A stretch of 64,000 nt of DNA from Chionoecetes opilio (Eukaryota; Arthropoda; Malacostraca; Decapoda; Majidae). The notes under the pieces were generated by a model that did no database searches, had not been told where the DNA came from, and saw only the letters and a program-made list of their open reading frames with translations. The stretch spans positions 166,164 to 230,163 of the forward strand of contig JACEEZ010020333.1 in the NCBI GenBank assembly GCA_016584305.1, in the 5' to 3' direction. Positions within the stretch are counted from its first letter, which is position 1. The number at the start of each line of letters is the position of its first letter. The position numbers and the translations under genes are program-made. This document shows, piece after piece, positions 1-9,026 of this stretch.

Positions 1-345
1 GCGGGTGAGGGTAACATCGAGGACGCGGGACTTTGTCCTTATCCACAGCTGAGGGAAGAGTCACTGCGGTATTGGCCCATGGAGGTGATGCGGAGGGTAT
101 CGCCGAGCGTGTTATTCCAGGTGGAGCGGCAGACCCGGGAGATGTGGCGTTTGGCCGCGGAGAGCGGCAGAGGGAAAGGGGTTGTGTTTACATCTGTTAA
201 GGCCATCCTGACAGCAGAATCAGCCACCTCGTTGCCTGGGAGACCAGCGTGGGAGGGAACCCACAGAAAGGCGATCTCCCAGCCCTCGATGGTAAGGAGA
301 AGGGCTCTCTGGATGCCAGAACTGACGGGGCCCGCTCACAGCTGT
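1..345 (-). pseudogene. LINE RNase H domain fragment
   Basis: On the minus strand a frame reads FLWVPSHAGLPGNEVADSAV followed by RMALTDVNTTPFPLPLSAAK and an RHISRVCRSTWNN segment, stopping near base 39. WVPSHAGLPGNEVAD is the C-terminal signature of the RNase H domain in arthropod Jockey/R1/I-type LINEs. Only the end of the domain is here, and the element continues past base 1. It is interrupted upstream near 335 and is a dead fragment. Confidence 0.7.
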
Positions 346-639
346 TAACTTGTAAACAGCAACGACGACACCAAACGACAATGACGAGTGTACCGTTCTT
401 ATGGCGGTCTGCTCACGTTCTGTACAATATTTCGATTCTCTATATGAGAACTCCTCGGATTTGCCCTACTTTGATGGCGGAATCGTTCTACAGTACCCTC
501 CCGAGTTTCACGCTATGCGAGTTTCGCGCGCTGAGTCCTAAATTCTTACCATTCCGACTTTTGCGCATTACATCCCTGAGTTTCGCGCTGCTTCGTACAC
601 GTTATTTTTTTTTTTGCCTGTGTGTGTGTGTGTGTGCCT

Positions 640-905
640 ACAGTGCCATTAGGCAGTGACCTCCAGGGGTGGGATGGTAGGCCCTGGAGGTTCACTTGAG
701 GGCTGTGATGGTTGGCCCTCGCCCGCGGTGGCGCAGACAGAATTTCGATAGTGACGCCTGTAATTAGAGGCTCATGCCACCCCCTGTGTCCTCTGATGCC
801 CTCGCAATCGAAGGTAGAGTTAATGGGCAGCGTGTGGGTGTTCTTAGGCCACTCGACGGTGCAGAGAAAGATTTTAAGTGGATTTTACAGCCCTCATCAA
901 GGATA
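640..905 (-). repeat. tRNA-derived SINE, body and tail, left arm
   Basis: In reverse orientation this carries the SINE body found many times in the window: CCACTTAAAATCTTTCTCTG, GAGTGGCCTAAGAACACCCA, GATTGCGAGTGCATC, GGCATGAGCCTCTAA and the 3' end CCAGGGCCTACCATCCCA then CTGTAGGCAC. A short GT tract and T run mark its tail. The tRNA-like head is missing; it begins at the CCTTGATGAGGGCTG junction. It lies inside the left arm of the composite element. Confidence 0.75.
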
Positions 906-1340
906 ATTAAATAAGATAGGTAACACCTCAAAATAAGTAGCACCTTTAAACCTTACTTATTTATAACCACAAAATACTCCTTTATAAGTTATTAACCATG
1001 ACGTGTGTGGTACTGTGGTTTCTGGAGGTACTGGAGGAGACAGGAGAGAAGAGAGGAAGGCATTGTGACAGTGTTATTGCCGTTAACACTGTCACACAAC
1101 CATCAGCTGATGCCCTCACTCACTCACTCACTCAGACCAAAACAAATGAAAATGTTTTAGTATCCCAGGTGAAATAGAAAAGGGAAGAGTTGACAAATCT
1201 GTTAACGAAGGAGACAAAGTTTGAAGAAGACCTATGAAGCGATACTAAGCGTCAAAGGTCACAAGAAGAAGGGGAAGCTCGAACACGAGCTTGACAGACG
1301 ACCTACATAGTGATACTAAGCAGAAAGGTTCACAAGAAGA
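906..1340. repeat. Core of composite element, shared with 47500-47720
   Basis: This stretch has no coding potential. Positions about 905-1130 (GATAGGTAACACCTC through a CTCACTCACTCACTCA run) match 47500-47720 in reverse orientation with small differences. Positions 1270-1340 (CGAGCTTGACAGACGACCTA, GATACTAAGCAGAAAGG) match 47905-47960 in the same orientation. It is the spacer between the two SINE-bearing arms. Confidence 0.6.
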
Positions 1341-1344
1341 AGAA

Positions 1345-1451
1345 GAAGTCTCCGAGTGCATCCCGGTGATCAGAGTTCGATCCTTGATGAGGGCTGTAAA
1401 ATCCACTTTAAATCTTTCTCTGCATTGTTGAGTGGCCTAAGAACACCCACA
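1345..1451 (+). repeat. tRNA-derived SINE, 5' part (continues at 4611)
   Basis: The sequence has a B-box-like GAGTTCGATCC within a tRNA-like head, then the body to AAGAACACCCACA. The rest, starting ACCCACATGCTGCCCATTAA, resumes at 4611 after the inserted transposon. Intact copies elsewhere (48050-48090) read continuously as AAGAACACCCACATGCTGCC, showing that the 7 bp ACCCACA was duplicated on insertion. Confidence 0.75.
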
Positions 1452-1839
1452 ATTTAGACCTGTTCAGAAAACAATTTTTTCCTATTTTTATACCCTCCTG
1501 CACGGTTTTCAATGCTTTTTGACCTGGAAAAGTCGAAAATTACAACCATTATAAGCCAAAATGTAAGGAACCTTTGCCTCATGAAGCATGAAGTTCTATT
1601 CTATACACGTTTTCTGAAACGCCAGTTTCGGAGCATTTTGATGTTTGTTTTCGCCTATTTTTTCACCAATAAATGGGCATAAGCAGGTTAAAGCAAGTAA
1701 CTAGATGCTGACTGAAACATCAAAATGCATAGAAACATTTATGGAAATATTACAGGTGATATTTACAGACAAATTTTCAAAAAAATTAAACTAAATATAA
1801 TTTATTTCACTCTAGTCACAAATTCACAATGGTTTTAGC

Positions 1840-3267
1840 ATGACATCTAATGGTCTATTGTTTGTTGCAGATCTGTTGAAACCTGCTAACAAATCCAGAG
1901 ATACTTCACAAGATAACTTCACTATGGCAGTAAGCAAGGAGCTCCGAGGACGCAAAGTTGACATCTCAGAACCTCCACCTGCAGTCCAGAGACAAGCGTC
2001 ACGCCGACCTGCTACTAGATCTGCTACAGAAACCTTCCTGATCGGCTACCCATCATCCAGCATCAGTGGCTCCCAGTTACCCACCAACAGACAGGCCTTC
2101 CAGTACTTCCTCCATCTCCAGAGTTTGCCAGAAAATACAGGGAATCCTAAGCATCAAGACCTCGCCAATGAAACAGTGGAGGCTATCATCCCATTCTGGC
2201 AGATGGCTAGGATCAAGACCATGACCAAGTACAATGCAGCGCAGCATTTCATGACACTTCACAAAAAGCACAGAGATCTAGCAAGGAATAAAGGTAGAAC
2301 AGGTGACCCTGGAGGGAAAAGGAGTGCCTTTGTCCTGGAATTAGATAGCCTGTTCGACATAGGAGCTTCAGATGCCATCCAGGAAATAGAGAGAAACCGA
2401 CTGCTATCAAGGGAGAAGAAGGACAAGGACATCAGGTTCTACCAGGATCAGAAGACAGAGAGAAAGGCCCACATGTCTGGTCATGACAAGATATTTGAGT
2501 CACGGTCCCAGCAGCAAGCAGAGAGGGCTGCAAGACTGCAGCAGAGAGAGGAACAAGATATGAATTTGTCACAAAATTTCTACAATTTTTCAGCTGCCAC
2601 ACAGCGAAGGACTGCTGCTGATGTGTCTACCTGGGCTGACCCAACCGACAGTGAAGGGAATGCAGAGGACATGGATTACCAACAACCTCGTCCTGGATGT
2701 TCACATCACCAAGACACTGTGACTCTCACATTTCCCAGGAGGGTCATGGAGTGTGTTGACATCTGCAGTACCGCTGATTGTCTGATCCACTGGGATGGCA
2801 AGATGCTGAGAGATGTCCTGGGAAGTGATCCTGGGACCACGTCAGAGACTCTGACTGTGCTTGTCTCAGGACCACCTGCATATCCTGAAGGCAAGCTACT
2901 GGGAGTACCAGTGATAGACAGCTCAACAGGAACGGCTCAGGCAGAGGCATCCATGGATTTGCTGGAGGCATGGGGGCTTACTGGAGTGATCACTGCCCTT
3001 GTGTTTGACACAACGGCCAGCAACAGTGGAGTACATCGGGGAGCTGCCAAGCTTCTGGAGCAACAGCTTGACAGGAAGGTGTTCTACCTGGCCTGCAGAC
3101 ACCACATTCTAGAAGTGCTGGTTGGTGCTGTATTGACCTTGCCAAACAGAATCTGTTTGGCAAGGTCAAGAGCCCAGAGAATCCTTGGTTCAAGCACTTC
3201 AAGGACGTTTGGACAGATCTTACCACAGACAACCCTACAACCCTGTCCATCAGACAAAAATGGTTGA
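1840..3267 (+). CDS. Transposase-like protein, N-terminal and central part (frameshifted)
   Basis: An open frame of 475 codons lies within the long-TIR transposon. Residues 1-90 are basic; residues 190-235 are a charged, probably coiled-coil segment (ERNRLLSREKKDKDIRF and onward); residues 300-420 look like an RNase H-like core: HWDGKMLRDVLG, VLVSGPPAYPEGKLLGVPVI, GVITALVFDTTASNSGVHRG and KVFYLACRHHILEVL. The Asp of FDTTASN and the CRHH pair resemble the catalytic Asp and the C/DxxH motif of many eukaryotic cut-and-paste transposases. The last roughly 45 codons are out of frame because of an inverted duplication at 3133-3169. The start at 1840 is uncertain. Confidence 0.65.
   Translation: MTSNGLLFVADLLKPANKSRDTSQDNFTMAVSKELRGRKVDISEPPPAVQRQASRRPATRSATETFLIGYPSSSISGSQLPTNRQAFQYFLHLQSLPENTGNPKHQDLANETVEAIIPFWQMARIKTMTKYNAAQHFMTLHKKHRDLARNKGRTGDPGGKRSAFVLELDSLFDIGASDAIQEIERNRLLSREKKDKDIRFYQDQKTERKAHMSGHDKIFESRSQQQAERAARLQQREEQDMNLSQNFYNFSAATQRRTAADVSTWADPTDSEGNAEDMDYQQPRPGCSHHQDTVTLTFPRRVMECVDICSTADCLIHWDGKMLRDVLGSDPGTTSETLTVLVSGPPAYPEGKLLGVPVIDSSTGTAQAEASMDLLEAWGLTGVITALVFDTTASNSGVHRGAAKLLEQQLDRKVFYLACRHHILEVLVGAVLTLPNRICLARSRAQRILGSSTSRTFGQILPQTTLQPCPSDKNG
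3133..3169. repeat. Perfect inverted repeat, 18 bp arms, 1 nt spacer
   Basis: TTGACCTTGCCAAACAGA is followed by one A and then its exact reverse complement. The right arm is the original coding sequence (LFGKVK); the left arm is an inverted copy inserted just before it. It throws the frame so that the upstream ORF reads TLPNRICLARS instead of joining to LFGKVKSPEN. Confidence 0.95.
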
Positions 3268-4145
3268 ATAAAAAGAAGAAAGAGTGCAAGGAAATACTAC
3301 AGGAAATCCTGAGGTCGGAGAAGCCTCCTAGAGCTGACTACCGTGAGATGGCTGAGCTTACACTGATCGTCCTTGGAGACACGCCTCCCCGCGGAATCCA
3401 CTGGAGTCGTCCTGGAGCCATTCATCAGGCCAGGTGGATGGCCAGAAACCTGTATTCTATGAAGATGTTCATGTTTGCTGAGCAGCTGGAGTACGATGAA
3501 GAAACTGTTGTGAAGCTGGAACGCCTCAACCTCTTCCTAGGACTGTTCTATACACCCATGTGGATGTCATCTACACTTGCTGCAGATGCTCCTGCAAATG
3601 ATCTGCAGTTCATGAAGGACATGATGAAGTTCAAGAGAACAGATCCAGAGATTGCTCAGGCAGTGCTACAAAAACTTGAAAACCACAAGTGGTACCTGAC
3701 ACAGGAGGTTGTGCCGTTCGCTCTCTTCGGTAGCAGACTCAGTGACAAAGAGAAGCAGGACATTGCTGCCAAGCTGCACGCCACTGAGAAGCCAGATAGC
3801 TTCAGACGAGGGAAACCTATGTTCCCTCAGGTTACAGCCAAGACGACTCTGGCTGATCTAGTTGGTCCAGAGAGTCATCTTCTGCTTGACACCCTTGGCA
3901 TTGAGTATGACTGGCTTCTGCAACCTGTGGCGACATGGCCAAGGAGTGATGACTACAGCAAGGCCCTGGAATATGTCAGCAATGTAAAAGTAGTGAATGA
4001 CATTGCTGAGCGGGGAGTCAAGATGATGACTGATTTCGCAAACATCATTACCACATATTCTCAGCAAAAACAGTACCTTCTTCAAACTGTGGAATACAAC
4101 CGTGAGCGATTTGATAGCTTCAAGAAGCAAACTCTGAAAAAATGA
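3264..4145 (+). CDS. Transposase-like protein, C-terminal part
   Basis: This frame continues the transposase. It is already open upstream of its first Met, from about 3152 (LFGKVKSPENPWFKHFKDVW, TDLTTDNPTTLSIRQKWLNK), so 3264 is not a true start. It encodes about 290 residues including SRPGAIHQARWMARNLYSMK, LNLFLGLFYTPMWMSS, KWYLTQEVVPFALFGSRLSD and NDIAERGVKMMTDFAN, ending in a TGA at 4145. WYLTQE and NDxAERGVK recur in this transposon family in other invertebrates as I recall it. Except for the single frame break near 3150 the gene appears intact. Confidence 0.65.
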   Translation: MNKKKKECKEILQEILRSEKPPRADYREMAELTLIVLGDTPPRGIHWSRPGAIHQARWMARNLYSMKMFMFAEQLEYDEETVVKLERLNLFLGLFYTPMWMSSTLAADAPANDLQFMKDMMKFKRTDPEIAQAVLQKLENHKWYLTQEVVPFALFGSRLSDKEKQDIAAKLHATEKPDSFRRGKPMFPQVTAKTTLADLVGPESHLLLDTLGIEYDWLLQPVATWPRSDDYSKALEYVSNVKVVNDIAERGVKMMTDFANIITTYSQQKQYLLQTVEYNRERFDSFKKQTLKK

Positions 4146-4610
4146 CTGTGAAGTGTCCTTCTGACATAGACAATAGAGTTTTCTGCCACTTGAAAATAGT
4201 TTTTAGAGTCTTTGTCACACATTTTTTGATGTCAAGATTGTAATATTTATGAAATTTATATGAAATTTTCAGAAAATTTTGCTTTTTTCTGGATATGATG
4301 TCTTTTTTTCTTGAATGTTTACTTGGATTGTTTTTTCAGAAATAATATTAAAAATGCTTCAATTTGATACCCAATTTGTTGTTCTATCCCAATTGTAACA
4401 AAAGTCTCAGGTGAAAAAAAGTCTGGCGGAAGGCAAAATTAGGCGCTTTACTACTGTCACGGGCTTAATATCTTGAGGTCCAATGAGGCAAAGGTTCCTG
4501 ACATTTTAGCTCAAAATGGTTGCGATTTTCGGCTTTTCCAGGTCAAAAAGCATGGGAAACCTTGCAGGGGGGTATAAAAATAGGAAAAAATTGTTTTCTG
4601 AACAGGTCTA

Positions 4611-4818
4611 ACCCACATGCTGCCCATTAACTCTACCTTCGATTGTGAGTGCATCGGAGGACACAGGGGGCAGCATAAGCCTCTAATCACAGGCGTCATT
4701 ATAGAAATTCTGTCTGCGCCACCACGGGCGCCAAAAGGGCCAACCATCACAGCCCTCAAGTTAACCTCCAGGGCCTACCATCCCACTCCTGGAGGTCACT
4801 GCCTAACGGCGCTGTAGG
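4611..4818 (+). repeat. tRNA-derived SINE, 3' part
   Basis: This continues the SINE split by the transposon: ACCCACATGCTGCCCATTAA to CTAACGGCGCTGTAGGCAC. It ends in a GCGCACACAC run and an A tract at 4832-4865, after which the right arm of the composite element (CGCGAAACTCGGGG) begins. The same SINE/A-tract/arm order occurs at 48060-48340. Confidence 0.75.
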
Positions 4819-4833
4819 CACGCGCACACACGG

Positions 4834-4866
<33 letters not shown>

Positions 4867-5254
4867 GCGAAACTCGGGGATATAATGCGCGAAAGTCGGG
4901 ATGGTAAGAATTTAGGACTCGGCGCGAAACTCGAGGATCGCGAAACTCGCATAGCGTGAAACTCGGGAGGGTAGTGTATGATATTATGGAGAAATCTGGC
5001 GTCCAACAGAAAGATAAAGAAGGCCACTCAGCAATACTAAATGTAGCAAAATGTTGACAGTTTTAAGGGTATTTGGGCAACATAGTCTACATTTCAATGG
5101 TATAATGATTGAAAACGATACCATTATCATAACAACATACCATAATCCACTCCATACACATCTTGTCTCGTCTTGCACATAAGAACATAAGAAAAAAAGG
5201 AAGCAACAGGAGGCCGCGAGACCTACACTAGGTAGTTCCTGTTAATTAACACTA

Positions 5255-5581
5255 CAGCTAAGTATTAATTATCCGACCTTGGGGGGACCGAAGGTAGGTC
5301 GGATAATTGGAATAGTCGGATGTTCGGATATCACAGTAACCATAAACGTAAGGATAAAATGGTATAGAACATAAAAGATGCAGCTCTTGAAGGCCGATCC
5401 AGTGGTATACGCGAAAGTAAAATTCATGCATGAATAAAGCCACAAATCAATGTTTTCTAATAACTACAAAAAAAAAACGAAGTAAAATAAATGGCCAAAA
5501 CAAGACACAATGTGGTGGTGAAAAAAGTCGGTTGTTTGGACAAGTCGGATGTTTGGAGGTCGGATGTTGGGAATTTGGCTG
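5255..5581. mobile_element. Pogo-like MITE, 327 bp, TA target duplication
   Basis: The ends are CAGCTAAGTATTAATTATCC (left) and the reverse complement of CAGCCAAATTCCCAACATCC (right), both followed by GACC. It is flanked by TA on each side. The related LINE copy at 57720-57745 has the unoccupied site AACACTACCTACATCC, which fixes both boundaries and the 2 bp TA duplication. No coding sequence. Confidence 0.85.
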
Positions 5582-5584
5582 TAC

Positions 5585-6322
5585 CTACATCCACTTTTCA
5601 TCCTCATCCATGAAATGGTCTAATCTCCTTTTAAAGCTCCCTAATGACTCCGCACTAATTACCTGTCTACTGAGTCTATTCCAATCATTTATCACCCTAT
5701 CTGTGAACCAATTTTTCCATTTTTTTTTTTTAAATCTACGCTTATCCAGCTTAAATCCGTTACTTCTTGTTCTACCCTGGTTACTAGCCATAAAAACTTT
5801 TCCTACATCTCCTTTATTGTATCACTTTATCCACTTAAAAACTTCTATCAGATCGCCCCTTACTCTACGTCTCTCGAGTGAGTGTAAATTTAATAGTTTC
5901 AATCTCTTCTCATAACTAAAGTTACGCATCCCATGAATAATTTTGGTCATCCTTCTTTGCACTGATTCTAACAAGGCTATATCCATCCTGTATTATGGAG
6001 ACCAAAACTGAACTGCATAGACTAGGTGAGGTCTGACTAGAGCCAAATAAAGCTTTAGAATAACCTCAGCACTTCTACTTTTAACACTTCTGGTAATGAA
6101 TCCTAACACCCTATTAGCTCTATTTCTAGCCTCAATACATTGTTTCCTAGGTCGGAGGTCGGAGCTCACTCTCACTCCCAGATCTTTCTCACCTTCTGAT
6201 CTTTTCAGTGATGCATTGTGTATGGTGTATCTATTACCAGGGTTTTTTCTACCAACATTCATAACGCTGCACTTATCAATATTAAATTCCATCTGCAACT
6301 TGACTACCCACTCAATTTGCAC
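5585..6322 (-). pseudogene. CR1-like reverse transcriptase C-terminal part
   Basis: Two minus frames read LQMEFNIDKCSVMNVGRKNP, RANRVLGFITRSVKSRSAEV, ILKLYLALVRPHLVYAVQFW then, after a frame break near 5990, ASNQGRTRSNGFKLDKRRFK and NWFTDRVINDWNRLSRQVIS. These are the thumb and post-thumb segments of CR1-like non-LTR reverse transcriptases. The catalytic palm (xxDD) has been lost in the internal deletion. Confidence 0.8.
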
Positions 6323-7020
6323 TGAAAATATCCTTTAGGGTCTGTCTTTGCCTGGTCAACAACCTTAATATCATAATAGTTCTTTGTTGTTCTTGGTAAC
6401 CTTTTCACTGTCCTAGCCATTACATTATACTGGTCTCTGCTCACCTGTCCCGCTTTGACCCTTATGTACATGTTTCTTTTTACTCCAATGTTGTGTTTTA
6501 AATTCGCAGTCATCCATTTGGGGTCGTTTTTCCTTGAACTTATCAACCTATAAGGAATATTCTTTTTCTGACCTGCAATTAAATTCCTTACAAATAATGT
6601 ATAATCCTCATCAGCATTGACCTCACTGACACCTTTCTCCGCCCGGACCTCAGACCCCACCTTCCCCTCCATCCTACACCCCCAGGTAATCCCTTCCAGG
6701 TGTCTTCTTAATCCTGCATAATTAGCCTTTCTGAAGTCAGGTACTCTATGCTTATTAACACTTTTAGTTCCTGCTTCCCATTTTAAGGATAACCTGATTT
6801 CACAATGATCGCTATTATCTAACTGACCTCCAACTTCCACCTCTGTAACTAAATCTTCACTGTTTGTTAATAATAAATCTAGAATATTATCTTCCCTAGT
6901 AGGCTCCTTGATTACTTGCCTTAAAAAGTTATCCTCAACTACATTTAACAATTCCTCTGCGTCATTGTCTCCTACAATTAAATCCCAGTCTATGTTCCTA
7001 AGAATAAAATATCCTACCAC
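6304..7020 (-). pseudogene. CR1-like endonuclease end and connector region
   Basis: The 238-codon frame starts NIDWDLIVGDNDAEELLNVV and includes TREDNILDLLLTNSEDLVTE and LDNSDHCEIRLSLKWEAG, the last part of an APE-type endonuclease (SDH motif). It goes on through YTLFVRNLIAGQKKNIPYRL and YYDIKVVDQAKTDPKGYFQ, the connector before the RT. The segment 14252-14620 of copy B is almost identical. Confidence 0.8.
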
Positions 7021-7192
7021 GCATTATCGATTACCGTATTTTACGGCTTATATGACGAACATTTTTCCTTAAAAAATACCCTGAAAAACACTCATGCCTC
7101 TTCCAAGATGAATGTTGTAGGAGATTAGCTTAGGTAGCTATTCAATTCAGCCTCTTATATGATGTAACCTCAGTACTTATCTGTAACAAGTA

Positions 7193-7945
7193 CACACAAC
7201 CCTCGTTTTCCCGGACCTCCACTTCCCGGATATCGGATTTGCCGGTCAAAATCCGAGGTCCGGGGATATGTCAGAGTACCGGACAAATGCCTGGTCCAGT
7301 CCGTAAATCAACAAAGTTGTCCGGCGGTCCGAGCATCTCCTGTCACCCCTGGTCAGTGTCCGTGCCTCCCGCCAGGTGGCAGCATGCTCAGCGGTCGTAT
7401 TGCTTACATTTGGGCACAAGACACTCACGGTTCACCTGCACAGCCTCCGTCAGTCCCCTGAACCCCACTGCCCCTGGTGCAGGAACGTCTCTGAGACTAT
7501 TGAACACTTTCTGCAGCAGTATCCGCGCTTCCACTCCCCCCGTTTAGTGCTATGCTCTCAACTCCTCACCCAGAACGTCACCACCTTTGACCTACCCACC
7601 CTGCTGGCGGGGGCTGGCGTCCACCCCTTCCAGCAACATGCTGTCATCCTTCTCACCTGTGCCTTCCTGAGGAAGACAGGTCAACTACAGCACCTGTGAT
7701 AGCATCATAGGACATCACCAGGGCTCATAGTGTTCCCCAAGAGATCCTCGCAGCCCTAAAAACAACAACAAAGTGACAAAGTCTGCGGCGGGGTAGTTGA
7801 TATTGGCGGTTGCCGGACAGTAAATACTAGAGTAGGATAAACGTCCGGGAGTGGGTAATGGCCTCGGACTGTTGCGATTCCCGGACGTTTGCGGTTCCCG
7901 GACCAGTGCTCCCCCCTATTAGTCCGGGAAAATGAGGGTTGTGTG
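7193..7945 (+). mobile_element. Pogo-like CACACAACC element 1 carrying a LINE fragment
   Basis: The ends are CACACAACCCTCGTTTTCCC and its near reverse complement at 7920-7945, flanked by TA. The 16186-16979 element has the empty site (ATTACAAGTATTTCAAATAC), proving the insertion and TA duplication. Subterminal motifs contain repeated CCGGAC. The interior holds a sense LINE fragment (7376-7700) between CGGTCCGAGCATCTCC on the left and CTCGCAGCCC on the right. Related elements lie at 21375-21915 and 38061-38760. Confidence 0.85.
7376..7699 (+). pseudogene. Captured LINE 3' coding end (zinc-knuckle region)
   Basis: The frame reads CSAVVLLTFGHKTLTVHLHS, LRQSPEPHCPWCRNVSETIE, HFLQQYPRFHSPRLVLCSQL and ends CAFLRKTGQL before a stop. 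The CPWC...HFLxxYPRF pattern is the CCHC-like motif after the RNase H domain in Jockey/I-type LINEs. It is embedded in a DNA transposon, and parts of the same segment recur in two other copies. Confidence 0.75.
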
Positions 7946-8174
7946 TATTTCAAATACCATAAGAAATTCAAATCAACTAATCTGTCCACGCTGTGATGTT
8001 TGCTGCGGTACTGGCGGGAGTCATTCCGCCCTGGCAGATTGGCCCCAACAGCCATTCCGTGTATAAGGAACTTTGTTTGTTACATTAGATGAAAGTTTGT
8101 ATACTTATGTACATGCAGCCATCACAAATACTACACACATACAGGAAACTTCAAACAATACGTGGTGACTCAGG

Positions 8175-8485
8175 TAGGGTACGCCGTAGGTCCAATGAAA
8201 AGTGAAATATAGATTATTTCGAATTTGGCAGGGTGTTTTCTTATGTAAAATTGAATTTTAAAGGTGATTTGTCCACTTCAACTTTTTGGTTTGAGCACTT
8301 CTTGCTATGCAAAAATGGACTTTTATATTTATATGCAAAACATAGCTTAAAGTGCGAGTTTGCACAGTAAGAATTGCTCAAATGCAAAAATGGAAACAGA
8401 TAAAATCGTCTTAGAATTCCATTTTACATACGAAATCGGCATGCCAAAGTTGAGAAAAAGAATTTTTGTTATACGGCGTACCCTA
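8175..8485. mobile_element. MITE with 14 bp perfect inverted ends
   Basis: It begins TAGGGTACGCCGTA and ends TACGGCGTACCCTA, 311 bp in all, with CAAAAATGGA-type repeats inside and no coding sequence. Its right 136 bp is repeated beyond the transposase-like gene at 10805-10939. It could be a solo non-autonomous copy or the left end of the larger element. Confidence 0.7.
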
Positions 8486-9026
8486 ACCAGGGTACCAAAA
8501 TAGTTGGATTGGGTTACGATGGGAGGAAGGACAAGACCAGGGCGATGGTGCCCGACAGCTATGGGAAACTGCACCCAAGGTTGATCAGGGAGAAGCATGT
8601 GTCAGTGACAGAGGAGCCATCTGGAAGGTACCTTTGGCACTTTGTACCAGAGGACCCGGTGCCACCTGAGAAGCCTGCGTTCAAGGTGGCTCAGGCTCTC
8701 TATGATCTGCTGGTGATATACGACTCCACCGACTCACTGATCGTACTGCAAGGTGACTCAACTAGGGCCAACATGGGGTGGAAGGGTGGTACTCACGCCC
8801 ATTTGGAGAAGATGCTGGGACGCAAGCTCTTCTGGAGTATATGCGTGTTGCACACAAACGAGTTGCCCCTGCGCCACCTTATCACCAGCATCGACAGGCC
8901 TACCTCATCTGACACTGGCTTCACGGGTCCAGTGTGCAGTCTGCTGTCCAGCGTGAATGAGATGCAGTACAACGCAGAGTTCAGAGGAGTGCCAGGCGGT
9001 GAAGATCTCACGGAGATACCGGAGTA

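Larger units (their letters stand above)
1452..4610 (+). mobile_element. DNA transposon with long terminal inverted repeats, unassigned superfamily
   Basis: The termini are ATTTAGACCTGTTCAGAAAA on the left and TTTTCTGAACAGGTCTA on the right, continuing as inverted repeats for about 130 bp (CAATTTTTTCCTATTTTTAT, GGTCAAAAAGC, AGGAACCTTTGCCTCAT). The element is flanked by ACCCACA on both sides within a SINE, so a 7 bp (possibly degenerate 8 bp) target duplication is likely. It encodes a transposase-like protein at 1840-4145. TIR length and duplication size fit hAT-like or related cut-and-paste elements, but I do not recognise the family. Confidence 0.75.
491..4976. mobile_element. Composite TA-flanked MITE with mirror-image SINEs (copy 1)
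   Basis: The left end is TA|CAGTACCCTCCCGAGTTTC and the right end GAAACTCGGGAGGGTAGTG|TA, giving terminal inverted repeats followed by repeated GCGAAACTCG motifs. Inside each terminal region lies an A or T tract and a SINE (minus strand at 640-905, plus strand at 1345-1451 continuing at 4611-4818), so the two arms mirror each other. The core 906-1340 carries about 200 bp also found, inverted, at 47500-47720. A 3.2 kb DNA transposon sits in the right SINE. TA flanks suggest Tc1/mariner-pogo mobilisation. Confidence 0.7.

Noticed and set aside
249..659. 136-codon plus-strand frame
   Set aside because: Crosses from antisense LINE RNase H into MITE and GT repeat; chance frame.
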